From Bacteroidetes bacterium GWF2_41_31 (GTDB lineage: Bacteria > Bacteroidota > Bacteroidia > Bacteroidales > F082), in NCBI GenBank assembly GCA_001769215.1, contig MEOL01000014.1, positions 62,001 through 126,000 on the forward strand: a DNA stretch of 64,000 nt, in the 5' to 3' direction. A program made the position numbers and the translations under genes. Of this stretch, positions 33,307 to 42,535 are shown in pieces. The notes beneath the pieces were generated by a model. That model made no database searches, was not told the origin of the DNA, and saw nothing but the letters and a program-made list of their open reading frames with translations. Position 1 is the first letter of the stretch, and the number at the start of each line of letters is the position of its first letter.

Positions 33307-34935
33307 TTAATCCTCCATAAAAGGATATTTGTAGCTTACCGGTGGTACAAAACATTCCTTGATGGTCCGCGGACTTACCCACCTCAATAAATTCAGTTTT
33401 GAACCCGCTTTGTCGTTGGTCCCCGAACCACGGGCACCCCCAAAAGGCTGCATGTTCACAACGGCTCCGGTGGGCTTGTCGTTGATGTAGAAATTTCCTG
33501 CGGCATGTTTTAACTTCTCCATCACATGTTCAATAACAAACCGGTCCTTGGAAAATACCGATCCCGTAAGGGCATAAATGGAGGTGTTGTCGACCAATTC
33601 GATCGTTTCCTCAAATTTGGTATGGTCATAAACGTAAATGGTGAGGATGGGCCCGAAGAGTTCCTCCTCCATGGTCACATAATGCGGGTCTTTGGTCAGG
33701 ATGATGGTAGGTTCGATAAAATAGCCCACCGATTTGTCATAATTTCCACCAAATAAGATTTCTACTTCCTTGTCTTTTTTTGCAGCATCAATAAAACCAG
33801 CCAATTTATCAAAAGAAGCCTCATCGATTACGGCATTTACGAAATTGGAGAAATTTTCCACCGGTCCCATTTTCATGGTGTCCATGTCGCATTTGATCTC
33901 TTCCAAAACTTTATCCCACAAGTTATCAGGGATATAAGCTCTTGAAGCTGCCGAGCACTTTTGTCCCTGGTATTCAAAGGCTCCGCGTGTGAGTGCGGTA
34001 GCCACCTGACTTGCATTGGCCGATTCGTGCATCAGGACAAAATTCTTTCCTCCGGTTTCGCCAACAATGCGCGGGTATGAACGGTATTTATAAATGTTGT
34101 TGCCAATTTCTTTCCAGATATTTTGAAAAACTGAAGTCGATCCGGTAAAGTGGATACCTGCAAAATCATGGTGTGAGAAAATCACTTTACCTGCGGTTGG
34201 TCCGGAGACAAACACCAGATTGATCACCCCATCCGGTAAACCGGCTTCCATAAATATTTCCATAATGATGGCTGCCGAGTAAATCTGTGCATTGGATGGT
34301 TTCCACACGATGGTGTTGCCCATCAATGCCGGGGCAGAAGGCAGGTTGCCGGCAATGGCCGTGAAGTTAAAAGGGGTGAGGGCAAATACAAACCCTTCGA
34401 GTCCGCGTTGCTCGGTTCGATTCCAGATTAAAGCATCCGAAGCTGGTTGTTCGTTGTAGATTTCGGCCATGTACTGGACGTTGAAACGTAGAAAATCCGC
34501 AAGCTCACAGGCAGCATCAATCTCCGCCTGATGAACAGATTTCGACTGTCCAAGCATGGTGGCCGCATTGATCCGGGCACGATAAGGACCGGAAATCATA
34601 CCGGCTGCTTTCAGGAAAATAGAGGCGCGTTGTTTCCACGACATCGAAGCCCAGTGTTCGCGCGCAGCCAGGGCAGCGTCGATGGCTTGCTGAACATGTG
34701 TTTCGGTTCCCCGACTGTAATAACCCAGCAATTTTTGATGGTCGTGGGGAGGCGAAATTTTAATTTTGTTGTCGGTACGTACCTCTTTACCATTGATAAT
34801 CATTGGAATATCAACCTCATACGACTTGGCACATTCAAGGGCTTCGAGGATATTGGCCCTTTCGGGAGAACCGGTTTTGTAAGATAATACGGGCTCGTTT
34901 TCGGCCGGAGGAACGAAATATAAACTCTTTTGCAT
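33307..34935 (-). CDS. pruA: L-glutamate gamma-semialdehyde (P5C) dehydrogenase
   Basis: A 542-residue aldehyde dehydrogenase of the PutA-C/P5CDH class. Visible motifs: FNFTAIAGNLPSAPALMGN (NAD site), the general-base Glu in VGETGGKNFVLMH, the catalytic Cys in GQKCSAASRAYIP, and the C-terminal GGARGSGTNDKAGSKLNLLR typical of P5CDH. It oxidises glutamate semialdehyde to glutamate in proline breakdown, with NAD. No proline dehydrogenase gene is adjacent. Cytoplasmic; it has its own -7 box at 34996. Confidence 0.93.
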   Translation of the reverse strand: MQKSLYFVPPAENEPVLSYKTGSPERANILEALECAKSYEVDIPMIINGKEVRTDNKIKISPPHDHQKLLGYYSRGTETHVQQAIDAALAAREHWASMSWKQRASIFLKAAGMISGPYRARINAATMLGQSKSVHQAEIDAACELADFLRFNVQYMAEIYNEQPASDALIWNRTEQRGLEGFVFALTPFNFTAIAGNLPSAPALMGNTIVWKPSNAQIYSAAIIMEIFMEAGLPDGVINLVFVSGPTAGKVIFSHHDFAGIHFTGSTSVFQNIWKEIGNNIYKYRSYPRIVGETGGKNFVLMHESANASQVATALTRGAFEYQGQKCSAASRAYIPDNLWDKVLEEIKCDMDTMKMGPVENFSNFVNAVIDEASFDKLAGFIDAAKKDKEVEILFGGNYDKSVGYFIEPTIILTKDPHYVTMEEELFGPILTIYVYDHTKFEETIELVDNTSIYALTGSVFSKDRFVIEHVMEKLKHAAGNFYINDKPTGAVVNMQPFGGARGSGTNDKAGSKLNLLRWVSPRTIKECFVPPVSYKYPFMED

Positions 34936-34995
34936 GTTCTTTAATCTTATAGGTTCAAAAATGTTTCGTTATGCAGCACTAAACATAACGGAGTG

Positions 34996-35003
34996 CAAAA
35001 GTA
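34996..35003 (-). promoter_or_regulatory. -7 promoter element of the P5C dehydrogenase gene
   Basis: On the minus strand this reads TACTTTTG, a perfect TAnnTTTG word 61 bases before the ATG at 34935. Confidence 0.45.
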
Positions 35004-35100
35004 GGACTATTCGTCAGAATGTCAGTGAAAAGAAATGATATTTTGTGAAAATCAATTGGAAAATTTTTCAGGTAAATTATGGAGGCAAATATAGAGTAAC

Positions 35101-35589
35101 CTATTCCGATTTTTGCGATTCATAAAATGCTTCTTCAGATGGGAAGTTTAATTTCTGCCGGGCTACCTCCTGCGAAAAGGTATAATAGGTTACCTCACCG
35201 GTGGCACATAAAACGCCTTCCGAATTGGTAAGACTTACTTCTACATCGGCCAGATTTCGGCGCATGCCCTTCAGTTTTGCTCTGAGGGTAATTTCTCCCT
35301 GGTTGATATACACTGTTTTCAGGTATCTTACTTTTAATCCCGATGTTACTCCGGCTGTTTTGAGCGTTACCTGAACCAGCCACGAACCAATTTCATCCAT
35401 CAGTGTGGCCTGGATGCCGCCATGCAATATCTGGTGAAAACCTTGGAGGAACCCACGGGGTTGCCACACCGAAACGACTTCATCGCCTTCCTTGGTGAAG
35501 GTCATCTGAAGGCCATGATCATTTTTGGGTGAGCATCCAAAACAATGGTATCCTGGCATTTCTGCATATGGGTTGACTATTTTTGTCAT
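35101..35589 (-). CDS. PaaI-like hotdog thioesterase
   Basis: A 162-residue hotdog-fold protein with the PaaI-type active-site motif QILHGGIQATLMDEIGSW and a preceding CFGCSPKNDHGLQM Cys-containing start common in this subfamily. It probably hydrolyses an acyl-CoA thioester; the substrate cannot be told. Its ATG overlaps the stop of the MORN-repeat gene (TAATG), so the two are translationally coupled. Confidence 0.88.
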   Translation of the reverse strand: MTKIVNPYAEMPGYHCFGCSPKNDHGLQMTFTKEGDEVVSVWQPRGFLQGFHQILHGGIQATLMDEIGSWLVQVTLKTAGVTSGLKVRYLKTVYINQGEITLRAKLKGMRRNLADVEVSLTNSEGVLCATGEVTYYTFSQEVARQKLNFPSEEAFYESQKSE

Positions 35590-36341
35590 TATTTCAATTC
35601 GCCGTTTTTGTATTTTTCCTTTTTCACTACTTTCCCTGATTCATTAAAGTAAAGCCATTCGCCATCCTTTTTTCCGGCTTTGTACTGACCACTTTTTTTG
35701 GTGATGCCGTTCTCGAAATACTCTACATATTCGCCATTGGCCACATTGTTTACAAAATTCTGTCGGCTGCGAAGCGTGTCATTGGAGTAGTATGTTTTTT
35801 GTAAACCGTCAAACTCGCCGTTGCGGTAGTTATATTCGGCTACCATTTTTGCATTTTCGTCGTACCATTTGGCAACCCCGTCTTTTTGTCCGAGGCGGTA
35901 ATTGCTTTCTTCCTGAATACCACCTCTTTCGTAATAGACTTCTTTTTTACCATCCAACAATCCCATGGAATAGTGTTCAATCAATGCAGGTTTGCCACCC
36001 AGCCGGAACTCGGTGTACTTGCCATCCAACGAGTCGTTGGTGTAGCTGGCTTGAAGTTCGATATAACCTCGCTGGTTCATTTTGAGATGCAGTCCGTTTT
36101 TTAGGCCGTTTTTAAATTCTTCGATGATATAAATCTGACCTGTAGGAAAGTAGGAAATCCAGTTGCCTGTTTTTTTATAATCCTGATAATGCCCGGTAAT
36201 GTTGGTGCCACCGATTTCGACATCTAAAAAACCATCTTTGATGGTATCGGAAATGGCTGGTGGGGTGCTTTGGGACCAGGCCGTAGTTACAATGAAAAGT
36301 GTAAATAGGAATGAAATAGTTTTTTTCATGAGATTCTTCAT
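35589..36341 (-). CDS. exported MORN-repeat protein (YwqK-like)
   Basis: A 250-residue protein with a signal peptide (KKTISFLFTLFIVTTAWSQS) and about ten MORN-variant repeats of the type YFPTGQIYIIEEFKNGLKNG, YRNGEFDGLQKTYYSN and YKAGKKDGEWLYFNESGK. Such repeats build an extended beta-sheet; database names such as YwqK antitoxin are not good evidence of function. It is probably periplasmic or on the cell surface. The ATG at 36329 (MKKTISF) is an alternative start. It is translationally coupled to the thioesterase gene. Confidence 0.82.
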   Translation of the reverse strand: MKNLMKKTISFLFTLFIVTTAWSQSTPPAISDTIKDGFLDVEIGGTNITGHYQDYKKTGNWISYFPTGQIYIIEEFKNGLKNGLHLKMNQRGYIELQASYTNDSLDGKYTEFRLGGKPALIEHYSMGLLDGKKEVYYERGGIQEESNYRLGQKDGVAKWYDENAKMVAEYNYRNGEFDGLQKTYYSNDTLRSRQNFVNNVANGEYVEYFENGITKKSGQYKAGKKDGEWLYFNESGKVVKKEKYKNGELK

Positions 36342-36572
36342 TTAACAAACAGTGCCTTTTTCAGTAACCTGAGAAGCCAGCTGTTTTAATTTCTTATAAG
36401 TGACGACAAAGGTAGGGCATTCGATTAAATAAATGCTAGGATTATTTAAAACGGCAAGGCTCTTTCTAAGTGTTACAATATCGCGGTGTTTGATATCTTT
36501 ATAAAAAAATTTCAATCATCCGACAGACAAAATCCTTAGATTCAAACAATTGCTTGATATCATGTTGGACGT

Positions 36573-37055
36573 CTATATAAAACTCATAAGATAATGGCAA
36601 GTAGCTTGATATTTTCGTGTGGAAGAGGTGGATTGCGTGATGAAATATCCCGTATCCGCAGCCATTCCTTCACTGTTTCCCGAAGTGATGCGGAACCTGA
36701 AGATAGTTGCTGGTTGGAGGTTCCCAACCGGTACAACATGGTTTTTCACGGCTTCAGAAAGGTATATTGAATCGGTAAAAATCAGAGGTTGGTAGTTGCT
36801 GTCTGATTTCATCCACCAGACTTTTGAATCAGCCGGGGAATCTGTAGCCCAGAAAAGTATAATCCCTGACTGGCTGATGCTGTCATAAGTCATGTTGAAA
36901 ATGACCGGCTCGGACTGTGCAGACCGATCAGCGTCGCAGATTGGTCTGAGATTCTGTCCCCACATGCTGCTGATGTGGGTTAGCAATCCGCATAAGATCG
37001 CCAGAAAAATTGGTTTATTTTTCTGAAATCCAAAAAAGATAGGCACTGGTTCCAT
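36573..37055 (-). CDS. short exported protein with a fibronectin III-like domain, possibly a fragment
   Basis: I place the start at ATG 37055, giving 160 residues, because the longer frame to 37202 lies inside the neighbouring lipoprotein gene. PIFLAILCGLLTHISSMWGQ could be a signal. The mature part looks like one FN3/phosphatase N-domain repeat: IILFWATDSPADSKVWW, then NLQPATIFRFRITSGNSEG and DTGYFITQS. After this the sequence turns into an unrelated basic tail, suggesting truncation or a frameshift of a longer surface protein. It overlaps the previous lipoprotein gene by about 40 bases. Confidence 0.45.
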   Translation of the reverse strand: MEPVPIFFGFQKNKPIFLAILCGLLTHISSMWGQNLRPICDADRSAQSEPVIFNMTYDSISQSGIILFWATDSPADSKVWWMKSDSNYQPLIFTDSIYLSEAVKNHVVPVGNLQPATIFRFRITSGNSEGMAADTGYFITQSTSSTRKYQATCHYLMSFI

Positions 37056-37587
37056 CCTCTGTAAATAAGTATTTCCTGTCGGGGGTGCATATTTTTCCAC
37101 CGTTATTCTTGTCCGGAAAAACCCAACCAGGCCCGCCAATCCACCAGTTGTTAGAAGCCCCGGAGTGTCCCTGTCCGATTGTGACCGGATAGTTATTTCC
37201 ATTTATTGTTATGGTGCCTGTAAATGCAAAATTAAGTTCATAAGGCAAAGGACTAATACTGTTTATTGTGCATGCTGCATTGGATACATTGGAATCAAAC
37301 CAGTTGGATACATGATCGGATCCTTTACGTCCGGCTTTTACAAGTAGTTGCAATCCGCCATGACTCGCACCTGATGTAACCCCACTCCATGGTTGGCCCG
37401 AGGTAATCGAATAGTTGCCATCCCAGCTATAACTTATGGCCGGGCTAAATTGCTCGGGCCATATTTCCAGGTAATTATCATGCCGGGTTACATCAACAAA
37501 TTCCTCGTCCGTGTTGTCGTTTTTTTTACAACCAATGATGACAACCATGCTAAGTAAAACTGTAAGAAACAAATTTGATTTTTTCAT
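37015..37587 (-). CDS. lipoprotein of unknown function, tandem paralogue A
   Basis: A 190-residue lipoprotein (signal LFLTVLLSMVVIIGC, lipid Cys C20). It shares with its neighbour the blocks ITSGQPWSGV, LNFAFTGTITINGNNYPVTI, GQGHSGASNNWWIGGPGW and a C-terminal TPDRKYLF. I do not recognise a named domain; the Trp/Gly-rich, beta-predicted core might bind a ligand or polymer. It lies 38 bases after paralogue B and belongs to a run of surface lipoprotein genes downstream of a two-component system. Confidence 0.75.
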   Translation of the reverse strand: MKKSNLFLTVLLSMVVIIGCKKNDNTDEEFVDVTRHDNYLEIWPEQFSPAISYSWDGNYSITSGQPWSGVTSGASHGGLQLLVKAGRKGSDHVSNWFDSNVSNAACTINSISPLPYELNFAFTGTITINGNNYPVTIGQGHSGASNNWWIGGPGWVFPDKNNGGKICTPDRKYLFTEDGTSAYLFWISEK

Positions 37588-37625
37588 ACTGATTCATTTT
37601 AGTTGTTTATTCATCGGAGAGAGGT

Positions 37626-38210
37626 TTAATTTTCTTTAACATAGAAAAGATGAACGATGTCTTCATCACAGTAAAGAATGTATTTCTTGTCCGGAGTGTA
37701 TATCTCTTCGTAGGGTTTATTATCCGGAAAGGTCCAACCTGGCCCACCTATCCACCAGTTGTTAAAAGCGCCGCTATGTCCCTGGCCTGCAGTAAACGGA
37801 TAGGAATCACCATTGATTGTTATAGTGCCTGTAAACGCAAAATTCAACTTTTCAGGCCATACGGTATTTTTGTCGGCTACGATAGAGATGGCATTGGATG
37901 CATTAGATTTAAACCAGCTGGCAGGAGAGTCGGAATCCTTGCGGCCGGCTTTTGCCAAAATCTCTATCCCGCTATGGTAACCCTCTGATGAAACCCCGCC
38001 CCATGGCTGTCCCGAGGTGATTTTATGGTTGCCGCTATAAGAATAGCCAAAGGTAGGGCTAAACTGATCTGGCAAAATCTGAAAGTAGTTGTCATGCTGA
38101 GTCGTGTCAAGCGGTGTTTCTTCCGTTGAATCGTCTTTTTTACATCCTGCAATCATTACTGTCATGACCAGGATCATCATAAGAATACTGGAATTTTTCA
38201 TAAGATTCAT
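37626..38210 (-). CDS. lipoprotein of unknown function, tandem paralogue B
   Basis: A lipoprotein of 191-194 residues; MKNSSIL at 38201 is the better start, giving the signal LMMILVMTVMIAGC. It is a clear duplicate of paralogue A (ITSGQPWGGV, LNFAFTGTITINGDSYPFTA, GQGHSGAFNNWWIGGPGW), but the two have drifted apart in the middle. It lies 24 bases after the Fib_succ lipoprotein gene. Confidence 0.77.
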   Translation of the reverse strand: MNLMKNSSILMMILVMTVMIAGCKKDDSTEETPLDTTQHDNYFQILPDQFSPTFGYSYSGNHKITSGQPWGGVSSEGYHSGIEILAKAGRKDSDSPASWFKSNASNAISIVADKNTVWPEKLNFAFTGTITINGDSYPFTAGQGHSGAFNNWWIGGPGWTFPDNKPYEEIYTPDKKYILYCDEDIVHLFYVKEN

Positions 38211-38234
38211 TTATTGAGTTAGAAAATTTTTTAG

Positions 38235-39527
38235 TTATTTCTCATTTTTCAGGCATCTTACCGAGTATCCTGTTCCTTTATCATCGGTCAGGGGCCAGAT
38301 CGAAATCGACTGAAAAACAAACTGTTGATACACGCCTTCTGTGTGAGTATATTCGGAAACAGAGGATGTCCAGAAGTTGGCATAGACCTTCAGGGCGTAA
38401 TAATGGCCCGGATAACTGTCGGGAATCCTGCACCCTGCTGCCAGGGCTGCAAACCCGCTCCCGTTGAAGGCTCCATAATTCGGAGAGTCCCAATGAGCCG
38501 TCCCGGATTCTTTCATCGTGCCGCCAGCTACCCAGTAGCCGCCGAGGTGATTGATCAGTTTATTCCATTCGGCTGTATCAGGCAGGTGCCAGCCTTCGGG
38601 GCAAACTTTTCCCGAAGTGGCAAAATCATACAACCTGCCGTACACAGCAGCATTGGCTTCGTCGTCGTTGTATGCCCAGCTTCCGGCCGTATCAAGATTC
38701 AGGTTCTCGGCCATCCAGGTTTGCGTTCCGATCTCGATGGTCTTGTAAATCTTCCCATCCCGGTGATCGAGCAACAGTCCCGGATTGGAGCCACTGTTCT
38801 GGATACAGCGAATGGATAAACCATACGACTCATCCAACTCATCGTTGTTGGAGATATCGCCTTCTTCGTTATCCATCCAAACCGAATAACCGTATCCGGA
38901 AGTCGGAGCGGCACTCGAACTCCAGAAACCGGCATAGGTTCCCAGGTCACCTTCAAACGTGCCAGTCCAGCTTCGGGAACCTCCCGGCAATGCAGTAAAA
39001 CTGCTTGAGTTATTTGCGCCGCTGTTGGGATATGTCCAGTGGGTTGTTCCCTTTTCCTTCATTTTCCCCCCGGCAACCGTCCATCCGCCCAGGAAATTGA
39101 TCAGAGCATTGTACTCATCATTTGTAGGAACGTGAAAACCCTCCGGGCAGAGGTTTCGGGAATCGTGGGCTGCCTGCCAGTTGTACAAATGACCATATTC
39201 CTTCACATGCTGAGAATCATTGTTGTAATCGCACCAGGCACCCAGTGTGGCATATTTCCATTCCGAGTCGCCGGTGATGTAAGGAATCGAGTCTCCGTTT
39301 CTGTAATGCACGGCCTTCATATTTTCGCGAAGCCATCCCTGATTCCCGATGGGAATAAGGTTATAGGAATTATTGTCGAAATCGTAAACTATCCCAATGG
39401 GGTCAGTCCCAAGAAGAGTAGGCTCCGGTTCTGTAGTCTTTTTGCAACCTGACGAAAGGAAAATAATGATGCTCATGCAAAGTGAAATAGCCCCTGTGTA
39501 AAAATTATTTGTTTGAAAAACTTTCAT
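38235..39527 (-). CDS. Fib_succ-type (FISUMP) lipoprotein with two repeats
   Basis: A 430-residue lipoprotein from ATG 39527 (signal SLCMSIIIFLSSGC). It has two copies of the Fibrobacter-paralogue domain (TIGR02145-like): residues about 40-245 with GNQGWLRENMKAVHYRNGD, YGHLYNWQAAHDSRNLCPEG and ESYGLSIRCIQ, then about 250-430 with GTQTWMAENLNLDTAGSW, YGRLYDFATSGKVCPEGWHL and GYSVRCLKN. The domain is widespread in secreted Bacteroidota proteins but has no firm function. It follows the orphan receiver gene with a small overlap of reading frames avoided by this start. Confidence 0.85.
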   Translation of the reverse strand: MKVFQTNNFYTGAISLCMSIIIFLSSGCKKTTEPEPTLLGTDPIGIVYDFDNNSYNLIPIGNQGWLRENMKAVHYRNGDSIPYITGDSEWKYATLGAWCDYNNDSQHVKEYGHLYNWQAAHDSRNLCPEGFHVPTNDEYNALINFLGGWTVAGGKMKEKGTTHWTYPNSGANNSSSFTALPGGSRSWTGTFEGDLGTYAGFWSSSAAPTSGYGYSVWMDNEEGDISNNDELDESYGLSIRCIQNSGSNPGLLLDHRDGKIYKTIEIGTQTWMAENLNLDTAGSWAYNDDEANAAVYGRLYDFATSGKVCPEGWHLPDTAEWNKLINHLGGYWVAGGTMKESGTAHWDSPNYGAFNGSGFAALAAGCRIPDSYPGHYYALKVYANFWTSSVSEYTHTEGVYQQFVFQSISIWPLTDDKGTGYSVRCLKNEK

Positions 39528-39546
39528 ATCAACATATTTTATGGAT

Positions 39547-39927
39547 TTATTGGCTAAGACCATTTTTCTGCTCTGCCATCATTTTTTTTATTTTTTCCTC
39601 AAATTCACTTTTAACCGAACTTTTTAACATCACTTCAGCGTTCTCATAATGAAGTTCCAGTTCTTCCCTGTACATCGCCAGGATTAATGTCTTGATCGAT
39701 TTCCATTTAGTCAAGGCATGTTTAATCATCATGCTGCATTTTTCTTTTCCTATGCTGCCATCAATGATCATTAGGTGAATAGGAATATCAGTTACAGCGT
39801 TGGCCCAATTTCCATCTGATGAATCCAGCACAACATGGAAACCATCAATCTGCTCCAGTACTGTTTTCAGGCTTTCGCGGTAGGTTGTATGCTGATCGAT
39901 GAGGACAATATTAATCACTGTATCCAA
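39547..39927 (-). CDS. orphan response-regulator receiver domain, partly degenerate
   Basis: A 126-residue stand-alone receiver-like protein. The phospho-acceptor D56 (LMIIDGSIG) and a Lys (MLKSSV) are kept. The acidic pair is D11-Q12 instead of two acids, and the switch Ser/Thr position reads LAMYREE. These changes suggest weak phosphorylation or a role by binding only. It resembles the receiver of the NarL-type regulator encoded 123 bases upstream (DGFHVVLDSSDGN against QGFQVVYDTSDGS), so it may be a duplicated, truncated copy that competes for the same kinase. Confidence 0.75.
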   Translation of the reverse strand: MDTVINIVLIDQHTTYRESLKTVLEQIDGFHVVLDSSDGNWANAVTDIPIHLMIIDGSIGKEKCSMMIKHALTKWKSIKTLILAMYREELELHYENAEVMLKSSVKSEFEEKIKKMMAEQKNGLSQ

Positions 39928-40050
39928 TTAAAAGTCAGGACTGTAAAACTAATAATCTCCACATGGATGTTTGTCCGGGGTTCTATGGGAATCGGAAAGG
40001 GATAACCTGTATTTTATCTCGGGGGAAACCCTGAGAACCAGGTGAAAGGG

Positions 40051-40689
40051 CTAGTGTATGTTATAATATTGATTTTTGATAGCCCACATGATCAAACCGG
40101 CGACATTTTTCACGCCAGCCTTCAGAAAGATATTAGACCGGTGGGTCTCAACAGTCTTAACGGAAATGTAAAGTCGTTCAGAGATTTCCTGGGAAGTCAG
40201 ACCCTGACAGACCAGTGCGATGATCTCGATCTCTCTGTCAGTAAGCTGGTCGCATCCGGCAACATGATTTGTGTAGCGAAAAGCCATTTTTTGCAGAATA
40301 TCCTGGCTGAAGTAATTTCCACCCTGATGGACGGCCCGTATGGCCTGTTCCAGTTCAAACTTATTGGCTTTTTTCAGCACGAATCCTTTCGCCCCGGCAT
40401 GGATCATCTGGGTATAATGAACCGTATCGGAAAACATGCTGAGTGCAATGATCTTGATATCCGGTTTTAATAATAGCGCCTTTTCAGTGAGTTCTATCCC
40501 GTTAATCCCCGGCATTTCAATATCCATCAATGCCATGTCGATCGGGATATGATCCAGCATTTCCAGAAAACGTGAACCATCCGAGGTATCATATACTACT
40601 TGAAAACCTTGCACCTGATTTAATACCAGCGTTAAACCTTCGCGAAACAGATCATGGTCATCAATAACTGCAATTTGTATATCCATCAT
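40051..40689 (-). CDS. NarL/LuxR-type response regulator
   Basis: A 212-residue regulator: receiver domain 1-122 (acidic pair D10-D11, phospho-acceptor D56 in MALMDIEMPG, IALSMFSD, Lys in FVLKKAN) and LuxR-type HTH about 145-208 (LTDREIEIIALVCQGLTSQE and ISVKTVETHRSNIFLKAGVKN). It lies seven bases after the cognate histidine kinase gene. Its target is not visible; the lipoprotein genes downstream are candidates. Confidence 0.93.
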   Translation of the reverse strand: MMDIQIAVIDDHDLFREGLTLVLNQVQGFQVVYDTSDGSRFLEMLDHIPIDMALMDIEMPGINGIELTEKALLLKPDIKIIALSMFSDTVHYTQMIHAGAKGFVLKKANKFELEQAIRAVHQGGNYFSQDILQKMAFRYTNHVAGCDQLTDREIEIIALVCQGLTSQEISERLYISVKTVETHRSNIFLKAGVKNVAGLIMWAIKNQYYNIH

Positions 40690-40696
40690 GTTAGAA

Positions 40697-42535
40697 TTAA
40701 ATGGGTAAAGCCATCATGGTTTTTGTTCCTTCATTCTGAGCACTTTCAATGACCACACTGCCCCCAAATGATTTCATCCTTTGTCTGATATTATATAATC
40801 CCATACCCCCGTGATTCTTCACGTCGGTATTAAATCCTTTTCCATTGTCGGAATAGGTTACATACAACATCCTGTCTCTGGAGGTAATGGTGAGTGAGAT
40901 GTGGGTGGCACCGGCATGTTTCATCGTATTGTTAAACAACTCGGTGATGCACCGGTAAATTGTCAATTCCTTTTTCAGATCAAACCGCCCGTTAAACCCG
41001 GAGGTAAAGCTTACTTTTAACCGATCGTTTTTATCCAGAGGTGCTATAAAGCTGTTCAATGCCGGGATCAGGCCAAATTGCTCAAGGACGTGGGGACTGA
41101 TATTTTGTGAAATGCGCGACACTTCATCGATGGCGTCAGAGATCACCTCCCGGAGCTTTTTTTGAATCGTTGGTTTATCACCGGGTTCGGCATCGAGAAA
41201 AGCCTGAAAGTAATGGTTGATGGCCGATAATACAGGCCCCAGGCCGTCGTGAAGATCACGTGCAATGCGTTTCTGTTCCTGTATCTCGGTTTCAGCCACG
41301 GCTTCCATCAGCTTTTGACGGATGACTCCTTTCCTCTTCAACCTGAAGTAAAAAAAGCCCACAATGAATGCAACAAGCAGGCTGATTGTGATGAAGACCA
41401 AAAGGATAAGCTGTCTTCGGCGAAATTCGTTTTTTTCTTTTTCTTTTTTTATTTTTTGTTCTTTGACCAATAAATCATATTTCGCAGATTGTTCGTTGAT
41501 TTGCATGTTTATCCTGTCCTTAAAAAAATCGGACTGAAGTTGATTGCTGATTTTCAGAAGTTCAAAGGCCTCCTTGTAATTCCCCATCTGTTGACAAATC
41601 CTGGCAAACTGGCTGTACAACCTCAGGTAAAGATTCCTGTTTTGTTCAATTTCACTCATATCCATTGCATCCCCAATGGCTTTCAAAGCTGATCCGAATT
41701 TCTTTTCGCCGATATAAATATTGCTCTGGTTAATCAATGCACTCATCGCGTGGAATGGCATTCCGGCTTCCTTAAAGGTCTCCACTGATTTTAAAGACAA
41801 CTCCAATGCCTTCTCATATTCTTTCTTCCTCATAAACTGAAAACTAAGCTCATTTTGCGCTAAGGCCAGATTGGGCTTGCTGTTTATTTTTTCGGATAAT
41901 GCAATACATAAATCTGAATACTTTAAAACAGAGTCCGAATAGCTGATGCGGGGATAGCCCCATTCATTGTATAGTGCAGCAAGGCGGTTGTAGGCATATG
42001 CCCTGTTTTCATACGACAGGGTTGATTTGTCGGTTAGCAATTCATACAACATGGAAGTTCCCTTGGCATATTCCTGCTTTTGCCGATACGCTTCACATAA
42101 GTTGATCTTGCAAAGATGTGATTTCCCCGAATTCTCAGGAAGCAAATTAATTTCATCCAACAGCAACGGGATTGCTTTGTCGGGCATAGATCTTTCTAAG
42201 TACTTTGAAGCCGAATAGAGGAGAGAATCAATTATTGATAAAGAATCCGGTGCCGAATACATCTGGTTCTCTATGGTGATATATTTCTTTTTATCAGAAC
42301 GGGTAACACAAAATCTTAAGTATCTGATCCTGGCTTTTTGGATGGGTGAATTTTCTTTCATAGATGAAACAAGTCTCTTCAATTCAATATTTGCCTTTAT
42401 GCTATCTGTACTCACCGATGCAAGTACATGATAATAAATGGAATCAAATTCATCAGAAGAGATGACGCTTTGACTGTCTAATTTTTCAGTCAGGAAAAGA
42501 CAAAGCAGTATTACAACATTTCTTAATAGTTGCAT
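40697..42535 (-). CDS. NarX/DegS-type sensor histidine kinase with TPR sensor region
   Basis: A 612-residue membrane kinase: N-terminal signal or anchor, five or more TPR-like helical repeats in the periplasmic part (about 50-330), a membrane helix (ILLVFITISLLVAFIVGFFY, about 370-390), then HisKA_3 with the phospho-acceptor in RIARDLHDGLGPVLSAIN, and HATPase_c with ELFNNTMKHAGATH, DNGKGFN and GGMGLYNIRQRM. The domain order is close to that of the partial TPR sensor at the left edge. It is paired with the NarL-type regulator, seven bases downstream. Confidence 0.92.
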   Translation of the reverse strand: MQLLRNVVILLCLFLTEKLDSQSVISSDEFDSIYYHVLASVSTDSIKANIELKRLVSSMKENSPIQKARIRYLRFCVTRSDKKKYITIENQMYSAPDSLSIIDSLLYSASKYLERSMPDKAIPLLLDEINLLPENSGKSHLCKINLCEAYRQKQEYAKGTSMLYELLTDKSTLSYENRAYAYNRLAALYNEWGYPRISYSDSVLKYSDLCIALSEKINSKPNLALAQNELSFQFMRKKEYEKALELSLKSVETFKEAGMPFHAMSALINQSNIYIGEKKFGSALKAIGDAMDMSEIEQNRNLYLRLYSQFARICQQMGNYKEAFELLKISNQLQSDFFKDRINMQINEQSAKYDLLVKEQKIKKEKEKNEFRRRQLILLVFITISLLVAFIVGFFYFRLKRKGVIRQKLMEAVAETEIQEQKRIARDLHDGLGPVLSAINHYFQAFLDAEPGDKPTIQKKLREVISDAIDEVSRISQNISPHVLEQFGLIPALNSFIAPLDKNDRLKVSFTSGFNGRFDLKKELTIYRCITELFNNTMKHAGATHISLTITSRDRMLYVTYSDNGKGFNTDVKNHGGMGLYNIRQRMKSFGGSVVIESAQNEGTKTMMALPI

